From positions 108,822 through 172,821 of the forward strand of contig CADBVZ010000002.1 in assembly GCA_902798285.1 (NCBI GenBank): DNA of 64,000 nucleotides, written 5' to 3'. The stretch is from an uncultured Prevotella sp. (GTDB lineage: Bacteria; Bacteroidota; Bacteroidia; Bacteroidales; Bacteroidaceae). The notes under the pieces were generated by a model. The model had not been told where the DNA came from, made no database searches, and saw only the letters and a list, made by a program, of their open reading frames with translations. Positions 23,782 through 33,495 of this stretch are shown in pieces (within the stretch, counting starts at the first letter, position 1; each line of letters begins with the position of its first letter). The position numbers and the translations under genes were made by a program.

Positions 23782-24165
23782 ATGCAAACAGTACAACAAC
23801 AATATATAGCAAATTGGCATGATAGCTTTGTGAGCTATATTAGGCAATATGAGGGTCTCATAGTTGCGCTGATTGCATTGCCTGAGGTGCCGGATGAGGA
23901 TAAGAATGTGCTTGATAGATTGAAGTTGATGCTTCATTCCAAGTATGCACGGGAAGTAGAAAAGGACTTGGCTGAGGGTACGGTATCAAAGAGTACTCTT
24001 GATAAGATAGAGAGACTGAATAAGGATATTGCTGATGTCGCAGTGGAACATCTAAAGACTGATGCAGTGGTAAAGGAGTTCTTAAAGAGGTTGACTCATC
24101 TTAAGTTAGAACAAGAAAAGAAAGCCGAAGAATTAAGGCTGAGAGTATTGAAAATTAGTATTTAG
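23782..24165 (+). CDS. Uncharacterised 127-aa helical protein
   Basis: Not recognised. The protein is all-helical and highly charged, with a C-terminal Lys/Glu-rich stretch (about residues 98-122) that could be a coiled coil. It follows the truncated ATPase by 23 bp, so it may be a surviving small partner or a separate remnant. No signal peptide or membrane segment is visible. The 85-bp gap after it shows nothing clear. Confidence 0.45.
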   Translation: MQTVQQQYIANWHDSFVSYIRQYEGLIVALIALPEVPDEDKNVLDRLKLMLHSKYAREVEKDLAEGTVSKSTLDKIERLNKDIADVAVEHLKTDAVVKEFLKRLTHLKLEQEKKAEELRLRVLKISI

Positions 24166-24250
24166 CGTGAAGCGGATGGACGAACCTTGCGGTAAACCAC
24201 AAGGGTACAGTGGCACAAGAGTGCAGAATTACTTGTAAAATAGATGTAGT

Positions 24251-24778
24251 ATGTCAGGCTATATATCAAATGGCTCTATGCCATCTCCACCAGAGTTTAT
24301 GTACCAAAGTTGTACGTCGCCCTCACTTTCTGGCAGTTTTACTTTTTTAGCAATAAATTCAGAGAGTACTGGCATTTCAAAAGTTTTAGATTACAATGTC
24401 GGGTGCAATTTAATGGTGGCTATATTGGATGATAGTTCAATGACTACAACAGCTTTATATTCAATATCGGCATCCGAGTTCCATCGTTTGTATAATGCAG
24501 CATGCAGAATTTCACTTGACATTGTCGTTATTGGCAGTCGTGCAAATGGCACAGCAAAAGCAACTTCAGATTGGGATTATATAATAGAAAAGTTAAATAA
24601 TCGTAAGTGGAAGAAGATTAAAAATTCAATACCTGGAGCGAAAACGGTAAACACTCCAAGGATGATTGATATTGTTCGACTTCCAGTTGATTCTTCTAAA
24701 CCTCACATAAGAGTGACTCCATCGTTGTTGCTTAACAAATTATTAGGCTATGGCAAAATTGAGTACATTGTATCTTAA
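24251..24778 (+). CDS. Nucleotidyltransferase-fold protein
   Basis: A 175-aa protein. Its C-terminal half has the GSRANGTAKATSDWDYII motif (about residues 96-113), which is the G-S-x(n)-D-x-D signature of minimal nucleotidyltransferases (MNT fold). The third acidic residue is probably in MIDIVRLP near 137. The N-terminal ~75 residues are Ser-rich and weakly conserved in appearance, possibly a leftover linker. Its end overlaps the next gene by 29 bp. Such domains occur as antitoxins, tRNA-modifying toxins or polymorphic-toxin parts, so the role here is open. Confidence 0.6.
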   Translation: MSGYISNGSMPSPPEFMYQSCTSPSLSGSFTFLAINSESTGISKVLDYNVGCNLMVAILDDSSMTTTALYSISASEFHRLYNAACRISLDIVVIGSRANGTAKATSDWDYIIEKLNNRKWKKIKNSIPGAKTVNTPRMIDIVRLPVDSSKPHIRVTPSLLLNKLLGYGKIEYIVS

Positions 24779-25136
24779 TCAATACGCGCAGGATCTTATT
24801 GATTTTAATTTTCTCTATGGTTCTTATTCTCATCTTTCACAGGAAAGAAAAGAATTTTTTAGAGAGGTGCTAATCGATATGATTTTGCAAGCTAAATGTA
24901 GAGTAGAGGATGTTGATATAGCAATATCTCATGCTCACATTAAATCAACGAAGAATTGCTGTGTTGTTATAAAAAAAGGTATTCACTATCATAATTTGAA
25001 GAGATCGTTTTCTGTTGATAAAGAAGAAGTGACAATCCATTTGTTGGCAAGTTTATTTCGAGTTGGTTATCAAAGAAATCGTAATTCTATACCCTCTGAT
25101 AAATGGTGGTATAGAGATTTGAAAATGGATAAATAA
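24750..25136 (+). CDS. DUF5958 family protein
   Basis: A 128-aa soluble protein. The order (LNQYAQDLIDF, then LSQERKEFFREVLIDMILQA, EDVDIAISHAHIKSTKNCCV, and a C-terminal KWWYRDLK) fits the DUF5958 family. The function of DUF5958 is unknown. It overlaps the nucleotidyltransferase gene by 29 bp, which suggests the two proteins act together, perhaps as an effector and its neutraliser (inference). Confidence 0.6.
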   Translation: MAKLSTLYLNQYAQDLIDFNFLYGSYSHLSQERKEFFREVLIDMILQAKCRVEDVDIAISHAHIKSTKNCCVVIKKGIHYHNLKRSFSVDKEEVTIHLLASLFRVGYQRNRNSIPSDKWWYRDLKMDK

Positions 25137-25175
25137 GCAATTTTCTAGCCTCTAGCAAAAGGAAAAGTGTGTTTT

Positions 25176-26012
25176 ATGGATAAGTTGAAGCAAAGCATAT
25201 TACCGTATTTGGAGACAAGTTTTGAAAAGGACTTGTTGGAGGCGGCATTGAAGAATCTGGAAGATGGTAAGAATAAGTTGCGTCTGAATAACTTTGCTTA
25301 TTCAGCTCGCGAATTAACACGCCATTACCTTAAGCGCTTGGCTCCTGATACAGAAGTACTTAATGCACCTTGGTTTAAGCCAAATGATCCAAAGAAGCCA
25401 AAAGCAATAACACGTGAACAGCGTATCAAGTATGCTATTCAAGGTTACTTGAGTGATGATTTCAGGGAGAACGTTCTTAAAATAGATCTGAATGAAGTTA
25501 GTAAGAATCTAAGAACAAGTATCGATGATTTGAGCAAGTATACTCATGTTGAACCTGAAACCTTCGATGTTGATATAACTACGGTAACCGATGTCTCTTA
25601 TAACATCATGGAGGATACCTTGCGTTTCTTCATGACAATTAACGAAGCACAATTACGAGTCGGGGATGCGGTTGATGCCTGTATTAATGAAGAAATGGTC
25701 AGCCAGTTCTATTATGAGACTCATGATGAGATTGATATTTTGGCCACACACCATGAGGTTCTAGGATATTTGGTTACAAGTTTAACTCAATTGGCTAAAG
25801 ATGACGAAACCATTACTATGAAAGCTGATGGAATTGTGAGTGTAAGATTGCAATATGGCTCAGATGGGGATATGCGTAGAGGTGATGGATTTGAGACAAA
25901 GATTAAATTGCCGTTTACTTCTACATTTGTAGCTAACTATAAGAATCGTGAGGGAGACATCCATATTGAGTCTGCTAAAGTGGATGTGAATAACGACAGT
26001 TTCTTTGAATAG
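25176..26012 (+). CDS. pPIWI-associating-nuclease-like protein
   Basis: A 278-aa protein starting MDKLKQSILPYLETSF; the in-frame GTG at 25167 is less likely. The block RLNNFAYSARELTRHYLKRL (about residues 37-56), TREQRIKYAIQGYLSD (about 83-98) and the LRTSIDDLSKYTHVEPETF region match my recollection of the predicted pPIWI-associating nuclease family. No Piwi gene is present here. The C-terminal third is beta-rich. It heads a co-directional array with HNH, kinase and response-regulator genes. Confidence 0.5.
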   Translation: MDKLKQSILPYLETSFEKDLLEAALKNLEDGKNKLRLNNFAYSARELTRHYLKRLAPDTEVLNAPWFKPNDPKKPKAITREQRIKYAIQGYLSDDFRENVLKIDLNEVSKNLRTSIDDLSKYTHVEPETFDVDITTVTDVSYNIMEDTLRFFMTINEAQLRVGDAVDACINEEMVSQFYYETHDEIDILATHHEVLGYLVTSLTQLAKDDETITMKADGIVSVRLQYGSDGDMRRGDGFETKIKLPFTSTFVANYKNREGDIHIESAKVDVNNDSFFE

Positions 26013-26026
26013 CATTATATTTTTGT

Positions 26027-27508
26027 ATGCGTTGTTATATCTGCAATAAGGAATTGGTGGATAACCCTGTGGGGGATGACCAGTGTCAGACCCATGGGGA
26101 GCATATTATCCATAACGGCATACGCGGGAAGTTGATTTCCGACCAGATTCTCTGCAAGAAATGTGGTGGAGATTACAGCAAGGAAGATTCCGCCTTTTGC
26201 AAGATATTCGCGCCGTTTATAGCGGCGCTCAAAGACCGGCTGATACCAGCCGACCATGGAAAAGACACGCTGAAGACGCTGCCGGGCAGTCTGTTCAACA
26301 GCCCGACCTGCAATCCCGATGATCCTAGTCGTCTGGTGAATGCCAAGGATGACGTGGTAACGCCCGTTGAACCATATCACGAGATAGATGGTGACAAAAT
26401 CACCGTGTATGCTGAGAAACACCGCATTGACCAGTATGTCAATGTGTTGGCCAAGCAACTCAAAGCCGAAGGCAAGGACATAGCCGATTACACTGTGGAG
26501 AAGGTGACCAATATCCATGATAAGGGCTATTTGGCTTACTTTTTCTCCAAGGGCAACACCACCTTCAACGATGACTTCAAGAAAGGTATCGTGAAGATAG
26601 CCACCGAGTATGCACTGCATTGCGGCGTTCCGCGTGACCAGCTCTCTGAGATGCTAACTATAGGCGAGGACGGCAAAGCCACCTTCGATTGCACGAACAC
26701 CAAGATGTTCCCGTTCGTACCCACCTCGATATTCGATGTTCTCTATGAAGACTACCGCTATTTCTATGAAAAGGGCTACCCCTCTCATACCCTGCGTCTG
26801 TTCTCTACTCGATATGATAACGGTACGGCAGCCCTTTACTGCTATGTTGATTTGTTCAGTACCTTCCAGTACTATGTGTTGTTGAATGGTGACTACAAAG
26901 GCGATGAAATCAATGAGACGTACGCCCAGCGGCTGCTCCAGACGGAGAAACCCGATGTTTCCGACTGCGCCCCCAGCGACCTCGACATCTTTATTCGTGA
27001 GTATGGAATAGACATGAGCCAATGTACAGCTACTACCTATGAGGGGCAGTTACGATATGTTCAAGAATGCATCCGCAAATATCCACCGCAGGCTTATGAC
27101 CTGCAAGCCGCACTGAAAAGTGCCAGTGCAAAACTTCAGAGCTTGTCTATCGCAGCCTTGTGTAAACAGAAGATATCTGAGGAACTTGATGATATGCTGG
27201 ATGGACTGTTAGGATCTGCTTACAACAAGAAAGTAGTTGCGCAGGTTGAAAAGCAGGTTGCAGAATTGACCAAGACTATGAACTTTGCGGATGCCATGCA
27301 GACGGTTAACGCCTTTACCGAATCCGCGAAGTTGGAATACTACCGCAAATTCGGTTTTGATGTGATTGATGGCGAATCCACCAATTTTTCGATACCAGAC
27401 TATAGCATGAAGTGTTTTTGCGAGCATAAGGATGTTGCGCAGATTTATACCAATGCCAAGTTCTCACATTTAGGCTGTTTATGCTATAAGCCGGAAACCT
27501 TAGAATAA
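26027..27508 (+). CDS. HNH endonuclease-like protein (HNH_5 type N-terminus)
   Basis: A 493-aa protein. The N-terminal 60 residues have CYIC (residues 3-6) and CKKCGG (about 43-48), zinc-binding pairs around GEHIIHNGIRGKL (about 24-36). This is the arrangement of HNH_5-type nucleases. The remaining ~430 residues are not recognised and may be a sensor or DNA-binding region. It is 14 bp after the nuclease-like gene and is GC-richer than both neighbours, hinting at a different origin. A 201-aa frame on the opposite strand is a shadow. Confidence 0.55.
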   Translation: MRCYICNKELVDNPVGDDQCQTHGEHIIHNGIRGKLISDQILCKKCGGDYSKEDSAFCKIFAPFIAALKDRLIPADHGKDTLKTLPGSLFNSPTCNPDDPSRLVNAKDDVVTPVEPYHEIDGDKITVYAEKHRIDQYVNVLAKQLKAEGKDIADYTVEKVTNIHDKGYLAYFFSKGNTTFNDDFKKGIVKIATEYALHCGVPRDQLSEMLTIGEDGKATFDCTNTKMFPFVPTSIFDVLYEDYRYFYEKGYPSHTLRLFSTRYDNGTAALYCYVDLFSTFQYYVLLNGDYKGDEINETYAQRLLQTEKPDVSDCAPSDLDIFIREYGIDMSQCTATTYEGQLRYVQECIRKYPPQAYDLQAALKSASAKLQSLSIAALCKQKISEELDDMLDGLLGSAYNKKVVAQVEKQVAELTKTMNFADAMQTVNAFTESAKLEYYRKFGFDVIDGESTNFSIPDYSMKCFCEHKDVAQIYTNAKFSHLGCLCYKPETLE

Positions 27509-27599
27509 TTCTTCTGATAGAGGAGATGAGGGCATGGTTGAACGAGTTTTGGAATTGGATTAGGAAATAATAAATGCAGCCAGGCGGCACAAGATAGCG

Positions 27600-28073
27600 A
27601 TGAACGATATATTATCAAAAGACTTACTTATAACAATACTCACGGTATTTGTGCCGGCCATTGTAGCGGTCGCAGGTATAATTATTGCGCGGCAGTCGGA
27701 AAAGTTGCGGGCAATGAGAGTACAACTTTCTGAGAAGAAATGTAATGCATACGCAGATGCTATGATGATGTTCTACTCGATTTTGAAAGACTCAAAGTTG
27801 CATCGGCCCACTGACAATAAAGCTATGATGCAGAAGATGATTGATACTAAAAAAGATATCTTTATGTATGGTTCGGACAAAGTGTTTAGGGCTTTCAATA
27901 AATGGCTGGTCGTTGCTTTTGAGAATAACAACAAGACTCAGTTTGATGCTTTTTTGGAATTTGTTCTTGAGATGAGAAAAGACATGTTCTATGGCAATAC
28001 AAAACTGACGAAGCATGATATATTACTGAACCTTACCCAGAGTGAGGAAGAGGCAAGAAAGTTATTTGATTAA
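27600..28073 (+). CDS. Small membrane-anchored protein of unknown function
   Basis: A 157-aa protein with one N-terminal membrane segment (about residues 10-30, LITILTVFVPAIVAVAGIII). A cytoplasmic helical domain containing EKLRAMRVQLSEKKCNAYAD follows. Similar short single-span proteins occur in Bacteroidota defence islands, but no family name can be given. It lies between the HNH gene and a histidine kinase, all in the same direction. Confidence 0.5.
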   Translation: MNDILSKDLLITILTVFVPAIVAVAGIIIARQSEKLRAMRVQLSEKKCNAYADAMMMFYSILKDSKLHRPTDNKAMMQKMIDTKKDIFMYGSDKVFRAFNKWLVVAFENNNKTQFDAFLEFVLEMRKDMFYGNTKLTKHDILLNLTQSEEEARKLFD

Positions 28074-28173
28074 TCAATGAATAAAGACACAATAGATATT
28101 TATTAAGGACAGTGAATCTATATTTTTGAATATTGCGCAGATGGCGCACAATTCTTTATAGTTACATAGTTTC

Positions 28174-29499
28174 ATGATGGGAATAGAAATTATTGAAGTC
28201 ACAAAGAAGATAGTTATGGTGTTGATACCTATTGTAATCATGTTCGTTAGCATGATTCTGACTATATGTGTATTCGGCGCTAAACGAGCAAAGCGATATC
28301 CACTCTTTGCTGTTTTATCCATGCTTCTAAATTATGTAACTTTTATCTTCTTGAAAGATATCATGGGAATAAATTCTGCTATAGTAGTATGGCAAAGTAT
28401 GAACTGTATTCCAATAATTGTTTTAATATTTTCTATTGTTAAAAAGGGAAAAGGCAATATTGTTATTGATGTAATTAGCATTGTTTTGTCAATTGGTCTT
28501 TTTGTCCTGCCCTTTATTTACAATTGGGATAAAGACGTTGATTATTCTTTGAAAATGGAAAAGATTCCCATGTCGGATACATGGCTGCTATCTATAAGTT
28601 GCTATGTTTTTGCCTTTGTATCTTTACTGGCACTGTATGTTTTGGGAAAAATGATGAAAGATAAGGAAGATGATACAAACAGATATGCCTCAATTAAAGA
28701 GGAAATTCGTAAGTTACAGGATCGACAGACTTTTAAGGAGGCCTATTCCAATGCTTCTGACCATGATATGTACAGACTTGTAGAGACTTTGTCTTCAGAA
28801 ATAGTTAGTAGAATTCAGCAAGGAAACAATATCGTAGTTCATGGGGATTATGTAAGCAATGGTCCTATTATAGAATCACGTGAGATTCTTTCCGACATAA
28901 AGCATTCTATGGCAACACCATTATCACAGATACTTACGAACTGTGAGTTGATTAAGGGTAGTCAGGATAATAATGAAAAAGAATACGTGGAACGTATTGA
29001 GGATATTACTAAACTTTGCTTAGTCATTATTAGTTCATACGTAGAGCAAGCTCGAATAAGTAAGGGCTATAATGATATGGACATCCGTCAGGGGTTGAAA
29101 ACAATGGATTTATATAAAAACGAGTATCATAAAGAGAATGTTGAGATAAAATATGAAGGTTTACCTAATAAAATTGAAGGTTATACAAACAATCAGATTC
29201 TGACTTTGCTACAACCGTTGGTTCAGAACGCCATTTATGCTTCGCCTGTCAATGGAGTTGTGAAATTGTTCTTTGAACAATCTAATGATCGATATACTAT
29301 TAAGATTGTTAATCAAGTAACAGGTGTAATGCCGACTTTGAAAGATCTGAATACTATGGGCTATTCTTCGAAGGCGGGACATAGTGGCATAGGTATTCAA
29401 ACAGTCAGGAACCAGTTACGTATGTTGGGAGAGGATGAATTAACCTTTGAGTTAGATATGAATACAGTAACAGCAGTTATTAATCTTAAGAAAAGATGA
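28174..29499 (+). CDS. Membrane-bound sensor histidine kinase
   Basis: A 441-aa kinase. Five or six membrane segments lie within residues 1-170 (about 10-32, 43-60, 70-86, 95-112, 137-160). A coiled-coil linker follows. The dimerisation helix is ILSDIKHSMATPLSQIL, with His at about residue 244 as the phosphoacceptor. The HATPase_c domain has its N box in LLQPLVQNAIYAS (about 340-352) and its G box in SSKAGHSGIGIQTV (about 397-410). No periplasmic sensor domain is visible, so the signal is probably sensed in the membrane. The ATGA overlap with the response regulator shows they are a pair. Confidence 0.8.
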   Translation: MMGIEIIEVTKKIVMVLIPIVIMFVSMILTICVFGAKRAKRYPLFAVLSMLLNYVTFIFLKDIMGINSAIVVWQSMNCIPIIVLIFSIVKKGKGNIVIDVISIVLSIGLFVLPFIYNWDKDVDYSLKMEKIPMSDTWLLSISCYVFAFVSLLALYVLGKMMKDKEDDTNRYASIKEEIRKLQDRQTFKEAYSNASDHDMYRLVETLSSEIVSRIQQGNNIVVHGDYVSNGPIIESREILSDIKHSMATPLSQILTNCELIKGSQDNNEKEYVERIEDITKLCLVIISSYVEQARISKGYNDMDIRQGLKTMDLYKNEYHKENVEIKYEGLPNKIEGYTNNQILTLLQPLVQNAIYASPVNGVVKLFFEQSNDRYTIKIVNQVTGVMPTLKDLNTMGYSSKAGHSGIGIQTVRNQLRMLGEDELTFELDMNTVTAVINLKKR

Positions 29500-30449
29500 T
29501 GGAAGATAACAAATATGAGGTTCTTGTTGTTGATGATACCCCAGGTGCAGCGCGTGATTATGCGTCATTAATAAAATCAAAGACAGGACTACCTGTAGCA
29601 TGGGCCGAAAATGCCCAACAGGCAATTGATTCTGCTGCTCAGAATGAACTTAAGGTTATTGTCCTAGACCAAAGGATGCCTATGCCTGGAACTGAACTGA
29701 AAGAAGAACTGATGAAGTCTTGTCCACGCGCCAAATTTATGATGCTTACAGGCGAAGCTTCTAAAGCTGAGATTGGTACTGCGGTGAATTTAGGATATGA
29801 CAGGTATCTTGATAAAGCTAATATCACTGATTTATCAGGAACCGTTCTAAGCCTATACGCAAAATACGAAGAAGAGCAAGTTGAACGAATCAATACGGCA
29901 AAACCAATTAAGCGAACCTTTGAGTTCAGAGGATGTTTACCATACATCGTGTATGTATATGATAAACTTCTTATCAATGACCATCATGTAGATGAGCAGC
30001 AAAAACAAGTAATATATAGAATCTTAGCTGGAGAGCAGAAAGAATTCAAACATACTTCCATCCTTTCAGAAGAACTTGTAATAGGAACTAAACTAGAGAG
30101 TTCGACAGGTTTTCAGTTGAAGGACCCGGCAAATACAATTGGCATTATAGAAGCCTCTCTGAAGAAAGTTTTTACTTTTAAAAGTAAAATTTCAGTACAA
30201 GAGACGCTTGAAAGAACTATAACTTATTCTTTACAAGGTGCTAATAGTGATAGTATCCTGCAGAGAGTGATAGAGGCAAGGCCTATATATGATGTGTATA
30301 AAGTCAGTATGGGCTATAAATCTCTATTTTGTAGAAAGGTTAAAAGAGTTGTTGTCATGGTGAGGGTATTCACATCTCAATATGCATTGAGGCAGACAGA
30401 TTTTTACAACAATAAAACTATTCAGGAGACAGAGCTGGGAACTTATTAA
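29496..30449 (+). CDS. Response regulator with an unrecognised C-terminal output domain
   Basis: A 317-aa protein. The receiver domain covers about residues 1-125: acidic pocket VVDDTP, phosphoacceptor Asp58 in VIVLDQRMPMPG, Thr in MMLTGEAS (about 86) and Lys in YLDKAN (about 109). The C-terminal ~185 residues have no helix-turn-helix or other output domain that I can name, so this is not an obvious transcription factor. It may act on a partner protein or RNA. It is the direct partner of the upstream kinase. Confidence 0.75.
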   Translation: MMEDNKYEVLVVDDTPGAARDYASLIKSKTGLPVAWAENAQQAIDSAAQNELKVIVLDQRMPMPGTELKEELMKSCPRAKFMMLTGEASKAEIGTAVNLGYDRYLDKANITDLSGTVLSLYAKYEEEQVERINTAKPIKRTFEFRGCLPYIVYVYDKLLINDHHVDEQQKQVIYRILAGEQKEFKHTSILSEELVIGTKLESSTGFQLKDPANTIGIIEASLKKVFTFKSKISVQETLERTITYSLQGANSDSILQRVIEARPIYDVYKVSMGYKSLFCRKVKRVVVMVRVFTSQYALRQTDFYNNKTIQETELGTY

Positions 30450-30461
30450 GTTACACTCCGT

Positions 30462-30788
30462 TTGGCGGGGATATTGGAGTATTTGCTTGAAAACTATACG
30501 CAGGGAACGTATTCTAGGCTGATTGCCCTGATGATTGGAGAGCAGGTAGAGGAATTGAAACAGGCCTATTTCAATATAAAGAAGATGAAGTTTGTGAGTG
30601 CGACAAAGAAAGGTAACGAGTTGTCAATCCTTATGAAGATATGGTTAGATAAGAATTCTAGGGATGTAAAGCAGGAGGGCCTTGCGATTCACTTTAATGA
30701 CGGAATTTCCGAAAGCCAAAGTGCAAATGAACTCTTTAGTTATTTGAGCCGTTATGTTCAGGCTCGTGAAATATTTAAGAGTAAATAA
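30462..30788 (+). CDS. Uncharacterised 108-aa protein
   Basis: Not recognised. The frame starts at a TTG codon (30462), 12 bp after the response regulator; there is no early ATG, so the start is uncertain. The sequence is protein-like and helical (GILEYLLENYTQGTYSRLIA and onward), without membrane segments. It ends 6 bp before glmS and so probably links the defence-type array to the glmS-nagB transcript. Confidence 0.4.
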   Translation: MAGILEYLLENYTQGTYSRLIALMIGEQVEELKQAYFNIKKMKFVSATKKGNELSILMKIWLDKNSRDVKQEGLAIHFNDGISESQSANELFSYLSRYVQAREIFKSK

Positions 30789-30794
30789 TCTATT

Positions 30795-32684
30795 ATGTGT
30801 GGAATAGTTGGATATATAGGTTATAGGGAGGCTTATCCGATATTGATATCCGGGCTACATAAGCTGGAATATCGTGGATATGATTCAGCGGGCGTAGCCT
30901 TGCTGAATGAAGGCCAGAGTTCGATATCGGTTTATAAGGCCAAGGGTAAGGTATCTGCCTTGGAAGAAGTAGCCAAGGATAAAGACTGCACAGGAACTAT
31001 AGGCATCGCTCACACACGTTGGGCCACACATGGTGAACCTTCGGTGACGAATGCACACCCACACCTTTCGGAGAGTGGCAACCTCGCTTTGGTTCACAAT
31101 GGTATCATTGAGAATTTCTCAGTGCTTCGCGACCAACTCAAAAACAAAGGCTATAATTTCAAGAGCGAGACTGACACGGAAGTGCTGGTTCAACTTATTG
31201 ACTATTATGAGAACAAGCATCATTGTGATGTCTTGTCAGCAGTGCGTTATGCCCTCAACAAGGTTATCGGTGCTTATGCGATCGTGTTGATTGACAAGCG
31301 CCAGCCCAACACGCTTATTGCTGCAAGAAAGAGCAGTCCTTTGGTGATAGGAATCGGTAATGAAGACAACAATGAATTCTTCATTGCTTCTGATGCAAGT
31401 CCGATTGCTGAATACACAAGCCGTGTTGTTTATATTGACGACGGACAGATAGTCAAGATAGAACTTGGTAGGGAGATGGAAATCTCAACGCTCCAGGCAG
31501 AACATGTGGATGTTGACGTAACGGAGATAGATGTTGACTTGAATATGCTGGATAAAGGCGGTTTCCCGCACTTTATGCTCAAGGAGATCTTTGACCAGCC
31601 CAAATGTCTTGAAGACTGTATGCGAGGCAGACTGGAGGCTATGGATAAACGCCTGAAGATTGAACCAGAGAATATTCAGTATGGCATCAACCTTTCTGCT
31701 GTCAAGCAATACAGAGCACAACTCATGAACGCCCATCGTTTTATCATAGTGGCATGTGGCACCAGCTGGCATGCTGGTTTGATAGGCAAGCAACTCTTTG
31801 AGACCTTCTGCAAGATACCCGTACAAGTGGAATATGCCAGCGAGTTCCGTTATCGTAATCCGGTCATCAATGAAAGTGATGTGGTATTCGCCATTTCCCA
31901 AAGTGGAGAAACGGCAGATACACTGGCAGCCATTGAATTAGCCAGGAGCAAAGGCGCCTTTGTCTTTGGCATTGTGAATGCAGTGGGTAGTAGCATAGCC
32001 AGGAATACTAACACGGGCACCTATATCCATGTTGGACCAGAAATAGGTGTAGCCTCCACCAAGGCATTTACAGGTCAGTTGACCGTATTGACCATGCTGG
32101 CATTGACCCTTGGCCATGAGAAAGGTTTCTTGTCAGATGCTGATTTCTCGCATTACACAGAGGAACTTTCCAAGATTCCTTCCATGATATCTAAGGTCTT
32201 GAAACAGGATGAAAAGATAGCTGAAATAGCGAAGACTTTCACTTATGCTCATAACTTTATGTATCTAGGCCGTGGATGGAATTTCCCAGTGGCATTAGAG
32301 GGCGCCTTGAAGTTGAAGGAAATTAGCTATATCCATGCAGAGGGTTATCCTGCTGCTGAAATGAAGCACGGCCCTATAGCTCTGATTGATGCAGACATGC
32401 CAGTGTTGTTTGTTGCCACCCACCATCAGCAATACCAGAAGATAGTCTCCAATATGGAAGAAGTGAAGGCTCGTGGCGGTCGGATTATTGCTGTGGTCAC
32501 AGAAGGTGATGAGCAGGTTAAAGAAATTGCAGATCAGACGATAGAAGTACCTTATACGTTGAACTTCTTAGCACCATTGTTGAGTGTGGTTCCCCTTCAG
32601 ATGCTTGCCTATCATGTGGCAGTTCTTAAAGGACTTAATGTAGATATGCCTAGAAATCTTGCTAAATCAGTAACTGTAGAATAG
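30795..32684 (+). CDS. glmS: Glutamine--fructose-6-phosphate aminotransferase (isomerising)
   Basis: A 629-aa cytoplasmic enzyme that makes glucosamine-6-phosphate from fructose-6-phosphate and glutamine, the entry to UDP-GlcNAc. The glutaminase domain has the N-terminal catalytic Cys2 (MCGIVGYIG) and HTRWATHG near residue 75. Two SIS sugar-isomerase domains follow, with [11 protein letters not shown] near 365, and the chain ends AKSVTVE. Length is slightly above the usual ~610. There is no glmS ribozyme, because it follows the previous gene by only 6 bp. Together with nagB it could adjust amino-sugar supply for the downstream polysaccharide locus. Confidence 0.95.
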   Translation: MCGIVGYIGYREAYPILISGLHKLEYRGYDSAGVALLNEGQSSISVYKAKGKVSALEEVAKDKDCTGTIGIAHTRWATHGEPSVTNAHPHLSESGNLALVHNGIIENFSVLRDQLKNKGYNFKSETDTEVLVQLIDYYENKHHCDVLSAVRYALNKVIGAYAIVLIDKRQPNTLIAARKSSPLVIGIGNEDNNEFFIASDASPIAEYTSRVVYIDDGQIVKIELGREMEISTLQAEHVDVDVTEIDVDLNMLDKGGFPHFMLKEIFDQPKCLEDCMRGRLEAMDKRLKIEPENIQYGINLSAVKQYRAQLMNAHRFIIVACGTSWHAGLIGKQLFETFCKIPVQVEYASEFRYRNPVINESDVVFAISQSGETADTLAAIELARSKGAFVFGIVNAVGSSIARNTNTGTYIHVGPEIGVASTKAFTGQLTVLTMLALTLGHEKGFLSDADFSHYTEELSKIPSMISKVLKQDEKIAEIAKTFTYAHNFMYLGRGWNFPVALEGALKLKEISYIHAEGYPAAEMKHGPIALIDADMPVLFVATHHQQYQKIVSNMEEVKARGGRIIAVVTEGDEQVKEIADQTIEVPYTLNFLAPLLSVVPLQMLAYHVAVLKGLNVDMPRNLAKSVTVE

Positions 32685-32688
32685 AAAT

Positions 32689-33483
32689 ATGAGATTAATT
32701 ATTGAATCGAACTACGAGAAGATGTCGAAATGGGCTGCAAACTATGTAGCCAAGTGTATTAACGAAGCAAAACCGACGGCAGAGAAGCCCTTTAAGTTGG
32801 GCTGTCCTACTGGTAGTTCTCCCTTGGGCATGTACCGAGAACTGATTGCCCTGAACAAGGCCGGCAAGGTATCGTTCCAGAATGTGATTACTTTCAACAT
32901 GGACGAGTATGTGAATCTGCCCGAAGAACATCCTGAGAGCTATCACTCCTTCATGTGGAACAACTTCTTCAGTCACATTGATATTAAGAAAGAGAATGTC
33001 CATATTCTCAACGGTAATGCCAAGGATTTGAAGGCTGAATGTGAGAATTACGAGAAAGCTATTCTGGAAGCAGGCGGTATAGACTTATTCATGGGAGGTA
33101 TTGGCCCTGATGGACATATTGCCTTCAACGAACCTGGCTCCAGCTTGCAGAGCCGTACCCGCCAGAAGACATTGACCACAGATACAGTGATTGCCAACAG
33201 TCGTTTCTTCGATAACGACGTGAATAAAGTTCCCAAGACAGCTCTGACTGTCGGTGTCGGGACGGTCATGGACGCCAAGCAGGTGATGATTATGGTGAAT
33301 GGCCACAACAAGGCACGTGCTCTTCGTCACGGTGTAGAAGAGCCTGTCAACCACATGTGGACCATCAGCTGCCTGCAGCAGCATCCCCATGCCATCATCG
33401 TCTGCGACGAAGATGCCACGGATGAGCTGAAGCATGGCACATACAAGTATTTCAAAGACATAGAGAAGGATAGCCTTCTGTAG
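32689..33483 (+). CDS. nagB: Glucosamine-6-phosphate deaminase
   Basis: A 264-aa enzyme interconverting glucosamine-6-phosphate and fructose-6-phosphate plus ammonia. It has the [15 protein letters not shown] phosphate loop (about residues 38-52), the catalytic FNMDEYVNL Asp (about 72) and [17 protein letters not shown] (about 134-150). Length is normal. It lies 4 bp after glmS, which catalyses the opposite net conversion, so the pair could set amino-sugar level in either direction. The product is well supported; the reason for pairing is inference. Confidence 0.93.
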   Translation: MRLIIESNYEKMSKWAANYVAKCINEAKPTAEKPFKLGCPTGSSPLGMYRELIALNKAGKVSFQNVITFNMDEYVNLPEEHPESYHSFMWNNFFSHIDIKKENVHILNGNAKDLKAECENYEKAILEAGGIDLFMGGIGPDGHIAFNEPGSSLQSRTRQKTLTTDTVIANSRFFDNDVNKVPKTALTVGVGTVMDAKQVMIMVNGHNKARALRHGVEEPVNHMWTISCLQQHPHAIIVCDEDATDELKHGTYKYFKDIEKDSLL

Positions 33484-33495
33484 ATGAAAAAAGGC

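Noticed and set aside
26015-26620. 201-aa open frame on the minus strand
   Set aside because: It is antisense to the HNH-like gene, whose Cys pairs and GEH motif are convincing.
30789-30794. glmS ribozyme upstream of glmS
   Set aside because: Only 6 bp separate the preceding frame from glmS, and ribozyme-like sequence was not seen.
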